Part shown: positions 10,320-20,238 of the stretch, in pieces | Position numbering within the stretch: position 1 is the stretch's first letter | Layout of the letters: every line of letters starts with the position of its first letter | Origin: Halovenus rubra | Lineage (GTDB): Archaea; Halobacteriota; Halobacteria; Halobacteriales; Haloarculaceae | Assembly: GCF_026586665.1 (NCBI RefSeq) | Contig: NZ_JAODIY010000005.1 | Span: 124,001 to 188,000 of the forward strand | Reading direction: 5' to 3' | DNA: 64,000 bases | Position numbers and translations under genes: made by a program | The notes under the pieces: model-generated | Databases searched by the model: none | Seen by the model: only the letters and a program-made list of their open reading frames with translations | Told to the model about the DNA's origin: nothing

Positions 10320-11828
10320 ATGCGGGACAACTTTGAAGTCCGGAAGTACGACGGTGCGGGGCGACTCGGCAAGCTTACGGTCCCACGGTCGGGCGTGACC
10401 GTCGAAACACCAGCCCTGCTACCAGTTGTCAATCCCCACGTTCAGACAATCTCGCCCGCACAGCTTGAGTCAGAGTTCGGCGCTGAGATTCTCATCACGA
10501 ACAGCTACATCATCTACGGGAGCGACCAGTTACGTGAGCCCGCAGTCGAAGAGGGGCTCCACGAGATGCTCGATTTCTCTGGCGCAATCATGACTGACTC
10601 GGGGTCGTTCCAGCTCGCGGAGTACGGCGATATCGACGTGACTACTGAGGAGATTCTTCAGTTCCAACACACCATTGGCTCGGATATTGGAACACCGGTT
10701 GACATCCCGACACCACCCGATGTTCCTCGTGAGCAGGCCAAAAGCGAGTGGGAGACAACCCGAGACCGTCTCAGTACTGCAGAGTCCGTCGATACCGACG
10801 AGATGCTGGTCACTGCGCCGGTTCAGGGGTCGACCTACCCCGAGTTGCGTGAGCGTGCTGCCCGGGAAGCAGCCGAGACGAGCCTCGATTTGTTCCCGCT
10901 CGGTGCGGTTGTCCCGTTGATGAACGAGTATCGGTACGACGACCTCGTCGAGGTGGTTGCAGCCTCGAAACGCGGTCTCCCCGAGAGTACGCCAGTCCAT
11001 CTGTTCGGAGCTGGCCATCCCATGATGTTCGCACTGGCTGCTGCGCTTGGCTGTGACCTGTTTGACTCTGCGGCTTACGCGTTGTACGCCCGAGACGACC
11101 GCTATCTCACGGTCCGAGGGACGCGACACCTCGAAGACCTCGAATACTTCCCGTGTGAGTGTGCCGTCTGCTCGGCACACACTCCCACAGAGGTCGAGCA
11201 GATGGACGAAGACGACCGACATCGTCTGCTCGCCGAACACAATCTTGCTGTCTCATTCGGAGAAATTCGGCGTGTCAAGCAGGCCATCCAAGCCGGGACG
11301 CTGTTTGAGCTCGTCGAAACCCGTGTTCGTGGTCACCCAACACTTGTTGATGGGTATCGTACTCTGCTCGATTACGCAGAGCAGCTTGGAACGACGGACC
11401 CAATCACGAAAGACTCCTTTTTCTATCTCTCGGCCGACAGCGCGCGCCGCCCTGAGGTCAATCGCTACCACGACCGGCTTGAGCGCCTCGATGTTCCAGA
11501 GCACCTCCTCATCACGACCGGTCAGCACAGTGACCGGTACGACGAAAGTTGGCGACTCGTCCCGCCTTTTGGTCCAGTCCCGCGAAGTCTCTCGGATGTG
11601 TACCCACTCACTGCTACCCGGCCCGAGCGCCTCGATAACGCGGCCTACGAGGCGGCGGCCGAGGGTGTTGCCCGACTTGTCGAGAGTAACCCAGAAACGA
11701 CGGTGACTGTCGTCCATGACGGCTGGCCTGATGGCGTGTTCACTACGATTTCGGATACCGTCGAAATTCACGACTACAAGCTTGAAGAGCAAACCGACGA
11801 TGCCTCCGACAGGGACTGTAACAGTTAA
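10320..11828 (+). CDS. tgtA: Archaeosine tRNA-guanine transglycosylase (TgtA)
   Basis: The 502-residue enzyme exchanges guanine-15 of tRNA for preQ0, the first base-exchange step of archaeosine synthesis. It starts [12 protein letters not shown] and shows the TGT barrel motif MTDSGSFQL with a catalytic aspartate, the [28 protein letters not shown] strand region (residues near 230-260) and the zinc site CECAVC followed by a histidine in LLAEHNL. The C-terminal region follows the archaeal enzyme. The frame opens slightly earlier at 10299, but the ATG at 10320 matches family starts. ArcS, the next enzyme of the pathway, is encoded 2.3 kb downstream. Confidence 0.95.
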   Translation: MRDNFEVRKYDGAGRLGKLTVPRSGVTVETPALLPVVNPHVQTISPAQLESEFGAEILITNSYIIYGSDQLREPAVEEGLHEMLDFSGAIMTDSGSFQLAEYGDIDVTTEEILQFQHTIGSDIGTPVDIPTPPDVPREQAKSEWETTRDRLSTAESVDTDEMLVTAPVQGSTYPELRERAAREAAETSLDLFPLGAVVPLMNEYRYDDLVEVVAASKRGLPESTPVHLFGAGHPMMFALAAALGCDLFDSAAYALYARDDRYLTVRGTRHLEDLEYFPCECAVCSAHTPTEVEQMDEDDRHRLLAEHNLAVSFGEIRRVKQAIQAGTLFELVETRVRGHPTLVDGYRTLLDYAEQLGTTDPITKDSFFYLSADSARRPEVNRYHDRLERLDVPEHLLITTGQHSDRYDESWRLVPPFGPVPRSLSDVYPLTATRPERLDNAAYEAAAEGVARLVESNPETTVTVVHDGWPDGVFTTISDTVEIHDYKLEEQTDDASDRDCNS

Positions 11829-11854
11829 TACCGCTTCACGACAAGGGCGCAGGT

Positions 11855-12634
11855 ATGGCAGTTGTTCTGGTCGGCGTCGGTGCTGATAGCGGTAACATTA
11901 CACCCGTTCCAAAACTCGGAGAAAACGGCCGGTTCGAGTTTCTCCCGATACCCGAAAAGGCACCAGCGACAACCGAAACCCGGACGCTGGGCTCGATGTC
12001 CCAGCGATACGGGGACGGCCCTTTGGCGGAGCTGGTCGACGGTATCAGGCCAAATAGCGACGAGGATTGGATTCGTGACGAAAAAAGAGTACGCACGCAT
12101 CCGGTTCACTACGACCCAAACCTCGAGGCGTTGACCTACGGGGAAGGAGGAAAAGACCAGAACGTCAACGCCATCGAGGAGCATCTCGGAGAGGGTGATA
12201 TCCTCGCATTTTACACCGGGCTAGAGACGGCAGGACGGATGCATCGGTACGTCTTTGGCTATTTCACACTTGCTGAGGACCCGATCATCATCAACCCGGA
12301 TACTGATGAGGAAAAAAAAGAGACAATCCTCGAAAACCACCCCGAAAACGGACATACCAAACGGTTCAAAGACAACGGCGAGTTGTACGCACTCGACCCG
12401 GAGATGTCACAAGGAGCCAGTCGTGTCGCAATCGTCGATGGCCGGAAACCGGGGAGGTTACTCGACCGTGCAGTCCGGCTTAGTGGCCCCGCAGACACAG
12501 GGAATTACTATATGAAAGACAGCATTGAGGAGACACTCAACCCTAATACAGCATATCTCGGCGGGTTCAAACCACCAATCCGGTGTGATATCTCGGCTGC
12601 CGACTTCGTCGAATTTGTCGAGAGCCAGCAGTAA
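11855..12634 (+). CDS. Nmad3-like protein beside tgtA
   Basis: A 259-residue soluble protein starting 26 nt after tgtA and probably co-transcribed. The layout resembles the Nucleotide modification associated domain 3 family: an N-terminal hydrophobic strand and Gly/Asp/Ser-rich turn (VGVGADSGNITPVP), the FLPIPE motif near residue 30, the DPNLEALTYG stretch near residue 88, then GEGDILAFYTGL followed by YVFGYF. I place it there by remembered family pattern, not by a search. If correct, its position between two archaeosine genes hints at nucleic-acid base modification; no catalytic residue can be named. Confidence 0.55.
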   Translation: MAVVLVGVGADSGNITPVPKLGENGRFEFLPIPEKAPATTETRTLGSMSQRYGDGPLAELVDGIRPNSDEDWIRDEKRVRTHPVHYDPNLEALTYGEGGKDQNVNAIEEHLGEGDILAFYTGLETAGRMHRYVFGYFTLAEDPIIINPDTDEEKKETILENHPENGHTKRFKDNGELYALDPEMSQGASRVAIVDGRKPGRLLDRAVRLSGPADTGNYYMKDSIEETLNPNTAYLGGFKPPIRCDISAADFVEFVESQQ

Positions 12635-12640
12635 CGACAC

Positions 12641-13585
12641 TCAGTCTGCGGCTGGAATACCGCGTTGGCGGCGAATCTCATCTTGGATGGCGCGACGCTT
12701 GATGAGGAGAAAGCCGGTAAAGATGAAAACAAACCCAGCAACTGTCGCCAGCGACACGCCTTCCGAGAGAAAAATCCAGCCTGAAATTGCCGCAAAGACT
12801 GGCGCGACGTAGGAGACAAGGTTAATTTCGATTGGTCCGAGCCGCTCCAGCAAGTCGAAATAGATGAGAAAGCCAAGCGCGCTAGCGACAACGGAGAGAT
12901 ACATCAGTGCGACCAGTGCCTCTGTTGTCCATTCGATGGCGGCGGGGGACTCGCCGAGTCCAAGCGCAAGGACATGCATCAACAGACCACCCAGTAACAT
13001 CGCCCACCCTTCCAGCGTCTCGATTTCGAGGCTCGCGTTGGAACGGCGAATGAGGACGCTCCCAAATGCAAACGACCCGGCCGCGATGAAGACGAGTAGT
13101 TTCGAGACGGTTCCCTGTCCGGCTAGGTTCGATGGGTCGGGGTTAGCGAGAACAACAACGCCAACTAAGCCAAGCAAGAGACCCAGAACGCCAACGACAG
13201 TGAGCCGTTCGGCAGGGAGGAGAACGCGAGCGAATCCGGTCGTCAGAACCGGACTGAGACTGACGAGAACAGCAGCAACCGCGCTTGTCACTTCGGCGTC
13301 AGTCTGGCCGATAAATAGGAAAGCGTGATAAACCGCGATGAGGAACACTGCACCGATTGTGACTTGCCCCCACTCGCTGCGTGTCGTCGGGACTGGGTTG
13401 TCGGCTACCCAGGCGGCATAGCCAAGCATGATGACGCCGGCTACATCGTAGCGAAGTGCCGCGAACGTTACTGCCGGAAAAAAGTCCAGCCCAAGATTGA
13501 TTGCCATGAATGCCGAGCCCCAGATGGCAGATAGCAACACAAACAACAGCGCGTTCCGTGATGTCCCCGTGAGCACAGAACCCAT
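12641..13585 (-). CDS. EamA/DMT family transporter
   Basis: A 314-residue protein with about ten hydrophobic helices in two similar halves, the EamA layout. The first half opens with LLSAIWGSAFMAINLGL, a typical EamA start; the second half begins near residue 155 and ends in the LIKRRA cytosolic tail. Members export amino acids or other small metabolites in the membrane; the substrate here is unknown. It converges with the Nmad3-like gene, leaving only 6 nt between stop codons. Confidence 0.88.
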   Translation of the reverse strand: MGSVLTGTSRNALLFVLLSAIWGSAFMAINLGLDFFPAVTFAALRYDVAGVIMLGYAAWVADNPVPTTRSEWGQVTIGAVFLIAVYHAFLFIGQTDAEVTSAVAAVLVSLSPVLTTGFARVLLPAERLTVVGVLGLLLGLVGVVVLANPDPSNLAGQGTVSKLLVFIAAGSFAFGSVLIRRSNASLEIETLEGWAMLLGGLLMHVLALGLGESPAAIEWTTEALVALMYLSVVASALGFLIYFDLLERLGPIEINLVSYVAPVFAAISGWIFLSEGVSLATVAGFVFIFTGFLLIKRRAIQDEIRRQRGIPAAD

Positions 13586-14140
13586 TTGACTTCGGGTATA
13601 CTATGCGTTTCGGAATGGGCTGTTCGGTCTGGTCTGTCCCGGAAAATACCTACCTTGTAGTTAGATTCTGTCCCTGCTCGTGTCTCTCTGATACTGTCTC
13701 ACTCTGTGTTTGAGAGACCTGACGAAGCCGGTACCACGATTGGGGTAGCTCTTGTCTGGGAGGGACTCGCCGAGGCTATCGACGAAGAGACTGTAATGAC
13801 AGTTGGAGCGATGGAACTCATAGAGACAGAGGCCACAACTATCACTGCTTTTCTTATCTGTGCTGGTTGTCTCTGTCTCTGGGCTGTACGATACTGGGCA
13901 GACAGAGCCAAGAGCCCCGCTTACTGGCGCACTACTGTTTGAGGCGATAGTTTACACGGCGGTCAATCCACTTCTCAGGGCTTTCGGTGGCGACATTAAT
14001 CGTCAGCTGGCGGCGTAATCTGGGGTTGGGTCTAACGAAATCGGAACCGACGAACTGTTATCGGACGCAAACGGATAACTGTGCATGAGCATCTTCGGTT
14101 CACGAGCTGAGAGACACTCCTATCGGCTGGAGGGGCACCG
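13586..14140. other. Intergenic stretch upstream of arcS
   Basis: About 555 nt between the divergent EamA and arcS genes. It must hold both promoters. I see no tRNA, repeat or conserved gene apart from one weak short frame (13706-13942, listed separately). Confidence 0.5.
13706..13942 (+). CDS. Possible small membrane protein (weak)
   Basis: A 78-residue frame with a GTG start, an acidic first half (VWEGLAEAIDEETV) and one plausible transmembrane helix (ITAFLICAGCLCLWAV) followed by a short polar tail. Frame and composition are compatible with a small haloarchaeal membrane protein, but there is no recognised family and no clear promoter, so it may be chance. Confidence 0.22.
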   Translation: MFERPDEAGTTIGVALVWEGLAEAIDEETVMTVGAMELIETEATTITAFLICAGCLCLWAVRYWADRAKSPAYWRTTV

Positions 14141-15892
14141 ATGACGGAGTACTTTGAGGTACACGAGCGAGATTCTGCTGCCCGCCTCGGCGAGTTACGT
14201 CTAAACCAGTCACGGCAGACACCTGCACTCGTTGACGACGTACTCGAAGACGCTGGTAGTCTCTGGGCAAGCGACCGTGACGTGCCTGAAAGCGATGAGT
14301 CGTCTCTAACTGTGCTCCCCCATCGTTCGCTCCCGGGTGGGACACCTGATGAGGTTCAGGACACCTTCGCTGTTGAGTATCCCGACGTAGAATATCCAAG
14401 CGCAGCAGCCGTCTCACCGGAGACAGCGGGCGACTACGGGGCAGATGCCTATGTTCTCTCGAATGCACAAGAGATTTCGGGACATGCCAACGCGTTTGTC
14501 GACACCATCATTGAGACACGAGACGCCATTCCCGCTGATACTGCTCTCTATCTTGCTGGCGTAGCAACACCTGCAAACGCCGCGATTCTTGCGTACGCTG
14601 GGGTTGACCTCGTTGATGCCGACCGCGCTGTCGTGAAAGGAACACAGGGGAAATACCTCACCACGGACGGTGAGCGCTTCCTGTCTGCGCTCGATGAGCT
14701 TCCGTGTTCCTGTCCCGCCTGTCAGGTGCCCCGCGATTCGTTCGACCGCGAGGCCTGTACAGAACACAACAAGAACGTGCTTCGGGCGGAACTGCGTCGC
14801 ATCCGCCAACGAATCCGAGAAGGGCGGCTTCGTGACTACATTGAAGGACAGTCTCGTCACGAGCAGTGGCACACCGCGGTGTTCCGCCGTCTTGACCAGC
14901 AATACGGCTACCTCGAAGAGCGAACACCTGTAGTTCGACAGGCTGACCTGACCGCGGCAACCGACGACACGCTTTCACGCGTCGAGATTCAGCGGTTTGC
15001 CAAGCGGGTGACCACGCGCTATCACAACCGGTTCGACAACCCGCTGGTACTGGTCCCGTGTTCGGCGCGAAAGCCCTACAGCGAGTCACAGAGCCACAGC
15101 CAGTTCCATGACGCTGTGCAGTTCCGCGCCCACACCGTCTCGATGACCTCTCCAATCGGTGTCGTTCCGCAGGAACTCGAACTCACTTACCCAGCACAGC
15201 ACTACGATACCGTCGTCACTGGCGAGTGGTCACCAACCGAGCGTGATTTCGTCGCAAACGTACTCGAAGCCTATCTCAAGCGCAACGAGTACCCCCGCAT
15301 TATCGCACACGTCTCTTGTGAGGGGTATCGCGACATCTGTGAACGCGTTGAGGACACACTCGGTCTCGACTTTGAGTACACTGCAGTTGACCATCCGACT
15401 GCGACTGAATCACTTGCCAATCTCGCCTCAACACTCGCTGACGAATTGAAGTACTCGAAACGCGAGCGTGAACATAACACAATCCGAGCCGTCGCGGACT
15501 ACCAGTTTGGCGACGGAGCGGGAGACGAACTGTTCGGTGAGTTTCAGACCGGCGCACGGTATCCCAAACTCCGTGTTAACTCCTCAGATGGCGAACAACT
15601 GGCAATGCTCGTCGCGGGCTACGGCGTCCTCTCGCTGACACCCGCCGGCGCGCGTCGGTGGGTCGACAGTAACGTACCAACGAAGCGCATCGAGATAGAC
15701 GCGTTCGTCCCGCATGGGTCTGTCCTTGCACCCGGTGTTGTCGATGCATCCCCGGAAATCCGCCCCGGCGACGAGGTTGTTATTGAGGGTCCCAAGGCCT
15801 TTGGCGTGGGCCGAGCGGCGATGTCTGGGTCGGCAATGGTTGAGAGCAGTCGGGGTATCGCAAGCTCCGTTCGTCACGTCGAAGAGCAGTAA
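14141..15892 (+). CDS. arcS: Archaeosine synthase ArcS (TgtA2)
   Basis: A 583-residue enzyme that converts preQ0 at position 15 of tRNA towards archaeosine, acting after TgtA. The N-terminal half is a degenerate TGT domain that keeps a zinc-site-like CSCPAC and downstream histidine. The core domain carries the ArcS signature PCSARKPYSESQSH at about residues 305-318. A PUA tRNA-binding domain occupies roughly 478-570 (from PKLRVNSSDGEQ to AFGVGRAAMSG). Together with tgtA upstream it supplies the archaeosine steps on tRNA. ATG at 14141 gives MTEYFEVHERD, parallel to the TGT N-terminus. Confidence 0.94.
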   Translation: MTEYFEVHERDSAARLGELRLNQSRQTPALVDDVLEDAGSLWASDRDVPESDESSLTVLPHRSLPGGTPDEVQDTFAVEYPDVEYPSAAAVSPETAGDYGADAYVLSNAQEISGHANAFVDTIIETRDAIPADTALYLAGVATPANAAILAYAGVDLVDADRAVVKGTQGKYLTTDGERFLSALDELPCSCPACQVPRDSFDREACTEHNKNVLRAELRRIRQRIREGRLRDYIEGQSRHEQWHTAVFRRLDQQYGYLEERTPVVRQADLTAATDDTLSRVEIQRFAKRVTTRYHNRFDNPLVLVPCSARKPYSESQSHSQFHDAVQFRAHTVSMTSPIGVVPQELELTYPAQHYDTVVTGEWSPTERDFVANVLEAYLKRNEYPRIIAHVSCEGYRDICERVEDTLGLDFEYTAVDHPTATESLANLASTLADELKYSKREREHNTIRAVADYQFGDGAGDELFGEFQTGARYPKLRVNSSDGEQLAMLVAGYGVLSLTPAGARRWVDSNVPTKRIEIDAFVPHGSVLAPGVVDASPEIRPGDEVVIEGPKAFGVGRAAMSGSAMVESSRGIASSVRHVEEQ

Positions 15893-15932
15893 CCGGATAC
15901 AGATACAAGAGCATGGAGCATGAAACCCAACT

Positions 15933-16094
15933 ATGTCAGCAGGTGGCTCCGGCAAACAACTCGAGTGTCGCTGCACGCGGTGCAAGTACAACAACAACGG
16001 ACAGTGTGGTTATACTGGGCGAGTAGTCATTGACACAAACGGCGAGTGTCAGTCCCGCGAGGATAGCTTCGGTAACGGTCCTGGTCCCTTCTAG
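15933..16094 (+). CDS. 53-residue cysteine-rich protein, DUF1540-like
   Basis: A short gene starting at the ATG at 15933, 40 nt after arcS. The protein has five cysteines arranged C-x-C-x2-C-x-Y-N3-G-x-C, then G-x-C near residue 39, with a Gly-rich end (GNGPGPF). The spacing resembles the small DUF1540 family, thought to bind a metal, but I cannot confirm this. Its stop codon and that of pus10 on the other strand lie within the same palindrome CTAG at 16091-16094, so the two genes overlap tail to tail by 4 nt. Confidence 0.6.
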   Translation: MSAGGSGKQLECRCTRCKYNNNGQCGYTGRVVIDTNGECQSREDSFGNGPGPF

Positions 16095-17428
16095 CGGAAG
16101 TACTCGGGGTCCTCGAAGGATTCTTCGGTCCCAGTAACGTCAAGCACGTCAAGTGCTGTCACCGTCGCTTTCACGCTGAGTTCACCCGCAAGACTCGGTT
16201 CAGTTCGGCCTTCGTCACTGCTCACGAGTTCTTTGACGTACAGTCCACCTTCGCCGTGGACCTCGATTGTTGCATGGTCGTCAGCCTGTGGCGTGCCTTC
16301 GATTTCACTCTCTTCGCTTCTCATCTCCGGGCTCTGGTCTGGTTTGCCGAGGTGGCCGGATATCCCATACACCTCTCGGGTACGCGTCTTCGCAGCCCGG
16401 CGGTGGGCCACCCGCTGTGGGGTGTCCTGGTAAATCGTTGCGCCATCAAGCGCGTCGAGTGCGTCCTGTAACGCTGTTTTTGCCACGCTATCCTCGAACT
16501 CGACGGTCATCCGGTAGGTTTTGCTCGCGTCGAGTTCCTTGACACGCTCGACCATCTCGTAGGTTGCAAGCCGTATTCCCTCGACCTCGGCTTTTCCGTC
16601 GGCAAACTCGTTCATCTCGGCTTCCAGTGTCTCTTCATCGACAGCACGAACGCGTGGCTCGTCGATTTCAATGACGAACGGGCGACCTGATTGGAGCATC
16701 AGGGCGTCTACATCCTCGCGGCCAGCGCCGTGAAACGTTGCTGACTCCCCTTCCATTGCTTCACAAACGACAGGGGCCGTAAGTTGTTCGACACTCTCGT
16801 CGTACCGATAGCCCGAGCCATCACAGCCCTCGCAGGGCTGTCCTTGAACGCGACCGGTCCCGTTGCAGTCGTTACAGGGCCATCTCGTCTGTGGGATATC
16901 CCGCTCTAGCTTTCGGTAGCGCCCGTAGACGAACGCGGAGTTGACGGTAATGTCTACCTCGTCGGTTGCAAGGTCACAGAGAATCTGCACATCGGGCCGC
17001 CCGAGGTCAACCTCTGTCTCGGTCTGTTGTCCAAACCGCTTCCCAACCTCACGGTTGTACTCTTTTTTCATGCGCTCGCCGGCATCGGGCTCAAGACCCG
17101 AGTCATCACGAAGTAGCTTGTCGTTCTCTTCAAGTAGCGGCGGGACTTTCGTGCCAACTTGGTAGGTATCGAACTCGTAGCCCCGGACTGCAGTGGCGGC
17201 TTGCTCGGCCCACCAGTCGAACCGGTCACACTCGTCCTCACAGACCCAGCACATCCCGTCCTGTTGGTCAAAGTCGTCATCGTCTTCAAGAGCAAGCGCG
17301 ACCCGTAGGCCCCGTCCACGTTCGGCATTGCCGAGTCCGAAACTCCGGTCTGCCACGAGTCGACCGAGGCAGTTGTTACACACCGGCCCGGTGGCGAGTG
17401 CACGCCGGGCGATATCCAGTACTGTCAT
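16091..17428 (-). CDS. pus10: tRNA pseudouridine synthase Pus10
   Basis: Pus10 makes pseudouridine 54 and 55 in the T-loop of archaeal tRNAs. The protein (445 residues from this start) has an N-terminal zinc module CNNC plus CWVC, a THUMP-like region, then the catalytic domain with Asp239 in GREDVDALM. A second Cys-rich insert (CNDC and CEGC in a DnaJ-like Cys-Gly pattern) lies before it. The frame extends upstream to 17503, but the ATG at 17428 (MTVLDIARRAL) leads straight into the zinc module; the longer start remains possible. It ends 4 nt inside the opposing small gene. Confidence 0.92.
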   Translation of the reverse strand: MTVLDIARRALATGPVCNNCLGRLVADRSFGLGNAERGRGLRVALALEDDDDFDQQDGMCWVCEDECDRFDWWAEQAATAVRGYEFDTYQVGTKVPPLLEENDKLLRDDSGLEPDAGERMKKEYNREVGKRFGQQTETEVDLGRPDVQILCDLATDEVDITVNSAFVYGRYRKLERDIPQTRWPCNDCNGTGRVQGQPCEGCDGSGYRYDESVEQLTAPVVCEAMEGESATFHGAGREDVDALMLQSGRPFVIEIDEPRVRAVDEETLEAEMNEFADGKAEVEGIRLATYEMVERVKELDASKTYRMTVEFEDSVAKTALQDALDALDGATIYQDTPQRVAHRRAAKTRTREVYGISGHLGKPDQSPEMRSEESEIEGTPQADDHATIEVHGEGGLYVKELVSSDEGRTEPSLAGELSVKATVTALDVLDVTGTEESFEDPEYFR

Positions 17429-17565
17429 TACCGGAGCGTCGGCCTTACCGCGTAATTCCCTTTCGGAGTTACCGTCATCTCCTGTCGTCGAACCGAATGG
17501 CACCTTTCAGTGTGGGCCAACATCTGAACCAAAGAGGCTATCAAACCGATGTACAATGACATGGT

Positions 17566-19704
17566 ATGGCACAGTTAGAACTCGACGATTTCTATGATCT
17601 GTCGACGCCACAGCAGGTCGCCGTTTCGCCCGACGGTGACCGCGTCGCGTTTGTTACACAGGAGTTCGACCCGGACGAAGACCAGAGTCGAACGTCGCTA
17701 TTTGTTGTCCCTACTGACGGCTCTCGGGACCCTCACCGACTGACTCGCGCCTCCGACGCTGGTATGCCGACGTGGTCGCCCGACGGCCGCTATCTCGGAT
17801 TTATTGCCGCCCGTGACTCCGATGTCGAACGGTCTGTCGGCCGTGACGATGACGACGAGTCCGACGATACTGACAAATCTGAGGGTGAAGCTACTGACGA
17901 CACCTCTGAGGAAGACGGTGACGAAGATGATGTTGCTGACACAGATGGCAAGAACGGTAACGATGGCCCAAAGCCACAGGTCTGGGCCTTCGATATGGAA
18001 CTGGGAGGTGACGCTATCCAGCTCACGGACAGCGATGAGGGTGTCCGTGAGTTTGACTGGGGCCCCAACAGCGAGCGACTTGTCGTTTCGGCACGGGACC
18101 CAACTGATGATGAACAGGAGATGCTCGACCAACGCCGGGATGACGGCCCCATCGAGATTGAGCGCCTCCAGCACAAAGCCGACGGTCAGGGCTGGCTCGA
18201 TGACGTGACTACCTATCTTTTCGTTGTCGACATTGATACCGGAGACAAGCAACGCCTCGACGACGCATTCGGTCAGGGTGCTCGCGAACCGCTGTTTGGT
18301 CTCCAGCCCGCATGGGGACATAGCGGACGTATCGCCTTTGGCAGTAACCGGACAGAGAATCCCGACGATTCCGGGGTTATTGATCTCTATACTATTGACC
18401 CCGATGGAAACAATATACGCAAGCTAACAGACTCGACACGACAAGTATACGGGTACGAGTGGAGTCCCAACGGAGAACGACTTGCGTTCGTTTCGGGAGA
18501 CCCAAACAACTGGTACAAGCCGGGACAACTGTGTGTCGCCAACCCTGATGGAACTGAGAGTCCACCGTTGCGTTCGGTGACAGACTCGCTTGACCGGACG
18601 ATTGCAATGCCTCCGTCATGGCTTAGTGCCGACCAGATACTCTTATCTATCGGTGATGAGGGGCACACACGCTTTGTTCGTGTCTCAGCGACCGAAGACA
18701 CGCCAGACCAGACGTTTCCGGCGCTCACACGTGACCGGACGCTTGGATTTTCAGATGCAGCGGGTGGCACTGTCGCCACCGTCATCTCGGATCCACAGGC
18801 AGGCAGCGACGTGTTCGCGCTCGAAGCAACTGACCTCGACGATGAAGACCCTGACTCGCTGACGTGCCTCTCAGAGCTGAACGCCGGCCTGCTCGATGGA
18901 CTGGAGATGCCGGATTGCCGTCGTGTGACGACCGAGAACAGTGACGGTATCGAAGTCGAAGCGATTACCTACCTGCCCCCGGATTTCGACCCCGAGACGG
19001 ACGGACCGCGGCCAGTCATTGCCTCTATTCACGGCGGGCCAATGGCCTACGACGCGCCGACGTTCCAGTTCGCATTCACGTACTGGACGAACAAGGGATA
19101 CGTCGTCTATCGCCCGAATTACCGCGGTTCAACCTCTTATGGGCAGGAGTTTGCGGAAACACTCAAGGGTACACGGGGCGACCTCGAAACCGATGACGTC
19201 GTTTCTTTGCTTGACGAACTTGCTGACCGTGGCTGGGTCGACGACGAGCGAAGTCTGGTAACTGGCTTCTCCTATGGGGGTATCACAACAGCGAATGTTG
19301 TTACACGGAGTGACCGCTTCGCTGCCGCTGGGGCTGAACACGGCATCTATGATTTTCGCTCGACGTTTGGAACCGACGATAACCACCTCTGGCACGACTG
19401 GGAGTTCGGGCTGCCATGGGAAGAGCCCGAACTGTTCGAGGAGATTTCTTCGATTACGGACGTAGACCAAATTGAGACGCCACTGCTGGTCAACGCCGGC
19501 GAGAACGACTGGCGGTGTCCACCGACACAGGCCGAGCAACTGTATGTCAGCGTCCGCAAGCAAGGTGTTCCCGCGAAACTGGTCATCTATCAGGACGAAC
19601 ACCACAACATTAGCACGCCTGACCGCGCCATCCACCGGCTTGAATCCCTTACCGAGTGGTTCCAAGAACATGACCCAGGGTCCGAAGTCGGCGACGAAGA
19701 GTAA
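17566..19704 (+). CDS. S9 family serine peptidase (acylaminoacyl-peptidase type)
   Basis: A 712-residue enzyme of prolyl oligopeptidase type: an N-terminal beta-propeller region with repeated SPDG/PNGERLAF blades (to about residue 430), then an alpha/beta hydrolase. The triad is Ser569 in GFSYGG, Asp648 in GENDWR and a histidine at 679/680 in DEHHNIS. It would release acyl-amino acids or cleave short peptides in the cytosol; no signal peptide is seen. A highly acidic loop of about 50 residues (roughly 90-140, rich in D/E/S/T) is inserted in the propeller. Monocistronic. Confidence 0.92.
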   Translation: MAQLELDDFYDLSTPQQVAVSPDGDRVAFVTQEFDPDEDQSRTSLFVVPTDGSRDPHRLTRASDAGMPTWSPDGRYLGFIAARDSDVERSVGRDDDDESDDTDKSEGEATDDTSEEDGDEDDVADTDGKNGNDGPKPQVWAFDMELGGDAIQLTDSDEGVREFDWGPNSERLVVSARDPTDDEQEMLDQRRDDGPIEIERLQHKADGQGWLDDVTTYLFVVDIDTGDKQRLDDAFGQGAREPLFGLQPAWGHSGRIAFGSNRTENPDDSGVIDLYTIDPDGNNIRKLTDSTRQVYGYEWSPNGERLAFVSGDPNNWYKPGQLCVANPDGTESPPLRSVTDSLDRTIAMPPSWLSADQILLSIGDEGHTRFVRVSATEDTPDQTFPALTRDRTLGFSDAAGGTVATVISDPQAGSDVFALEATDLDDEDPDSLTCLSELNAGLLDGLEMPDCRRVTTENSDGIEVEAITYLPPDFDPETDGPRPVIASIHGGPMAYDAPTFQFAFTYWTNKGYVVYRPNYRGSTSYGQEFAETLKGTRGDLETDDVVSLLDELADRGWVDDERSLVTGFSYGGITTANVVTRSDRFAAAGAEHGIYDFRSTFGTDDNHLWHDWEFGLPWEEPELFEEISSITDVDQIETPLLVNAGENDWRCPPTQAEQLYVSVRKQGVPAKLVIYQDEHHNISTPDRAIHRLESLTEWFQEHDPGSEVGDEE

Positions 19705-19786
19705 CGCTCGCGTCGAGTACACAGCACACTGATTCTGACAGGAAACCGAAAACGGTGTGTACGTACCGACAGTATCGTCGGTCACG

Positions 19787-20215
19787 ATGTACCGAGACGT
19801 GCTGGTTCCGACTGACGGCAGCGAAACCATCGAGCGTGTATTCGAGCATACGGCGGAGGTCACTGACACGGCGGGAACTGTCCACCTCCTCTATGTTATC
19901 GACGACCAAGTGTTTCTCACACTGGCAGATGAGATGCAAGACGACGTTCTCGTCGACCTACGCGAGGAGGGCGCAAGCGCCGTCCGTGCGGCACGGGAAC
20001 CGCTTGAGCAGAGGGGGTATGAGGTGTCGACGAGTATCCGAGAAGGGAAGCCGGCGGACGAAATCAACGCCTACGTCGAGGAACACGATATTGACCTCGT
20101 CACGATGGGAACGCGAGGCGACGAGTACACCCAGAATATGCTCGGCAGTACCGCACAAAACGTGGTTACGAACTGTCCAGCACCTGTACTCACTGTCGAC
20201 CTCAGAGAGAACTGA
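19787..20215 (+). CDS. UspA universal stress protein
   Basis: A 142-residue single-domain UspA protein beginning MYRDVLVPTDGS and ending with the ATP-binding loop region GTRGDEYTQNMLGSTAQ followed by CPAPVLTV. Such proteins are cytosolic, usually dimeric, and often bind ATP; the role is in stress survival. The ATG at 19787 is chosen because the domain begins there; the frame extends 30 nt upstream. A T6 run follows the gene at 20233-20238. Confidence 0.9.
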   Translation: MYRDVLVPTDGSETIERVFEHTAEVTDTAGTVHLLYVIDDQVFLTLADEMQDDVLVDLREEGASAVRAAREPLEQRGYEVSTSIREGKPADEINAYVEEHDIDLVTMGTRGDEYTQNMLGSTAQNVVTNCPAPVLTVDLREN

Positions 20216-20232
20216 CTGCTGTCTGAGGCCGC

Positions 20233-20238
20233 TTTTTT
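20233..20238 (+). terminator. T-run terminator after uspA
   Basis: Six consecutive T residues 18 nt after the stop codon of the UspA gene; oligo-T runs of this kind terminate archaeal transcription. Confidence 0.5.

Noticed and set aside
16233-17597. Long antisense frames opposite pus10
   Set aside because: They mirror the pus10 reading frame, have Arg/Ser/Pro-rich composition typical of shadow frames and no family features.
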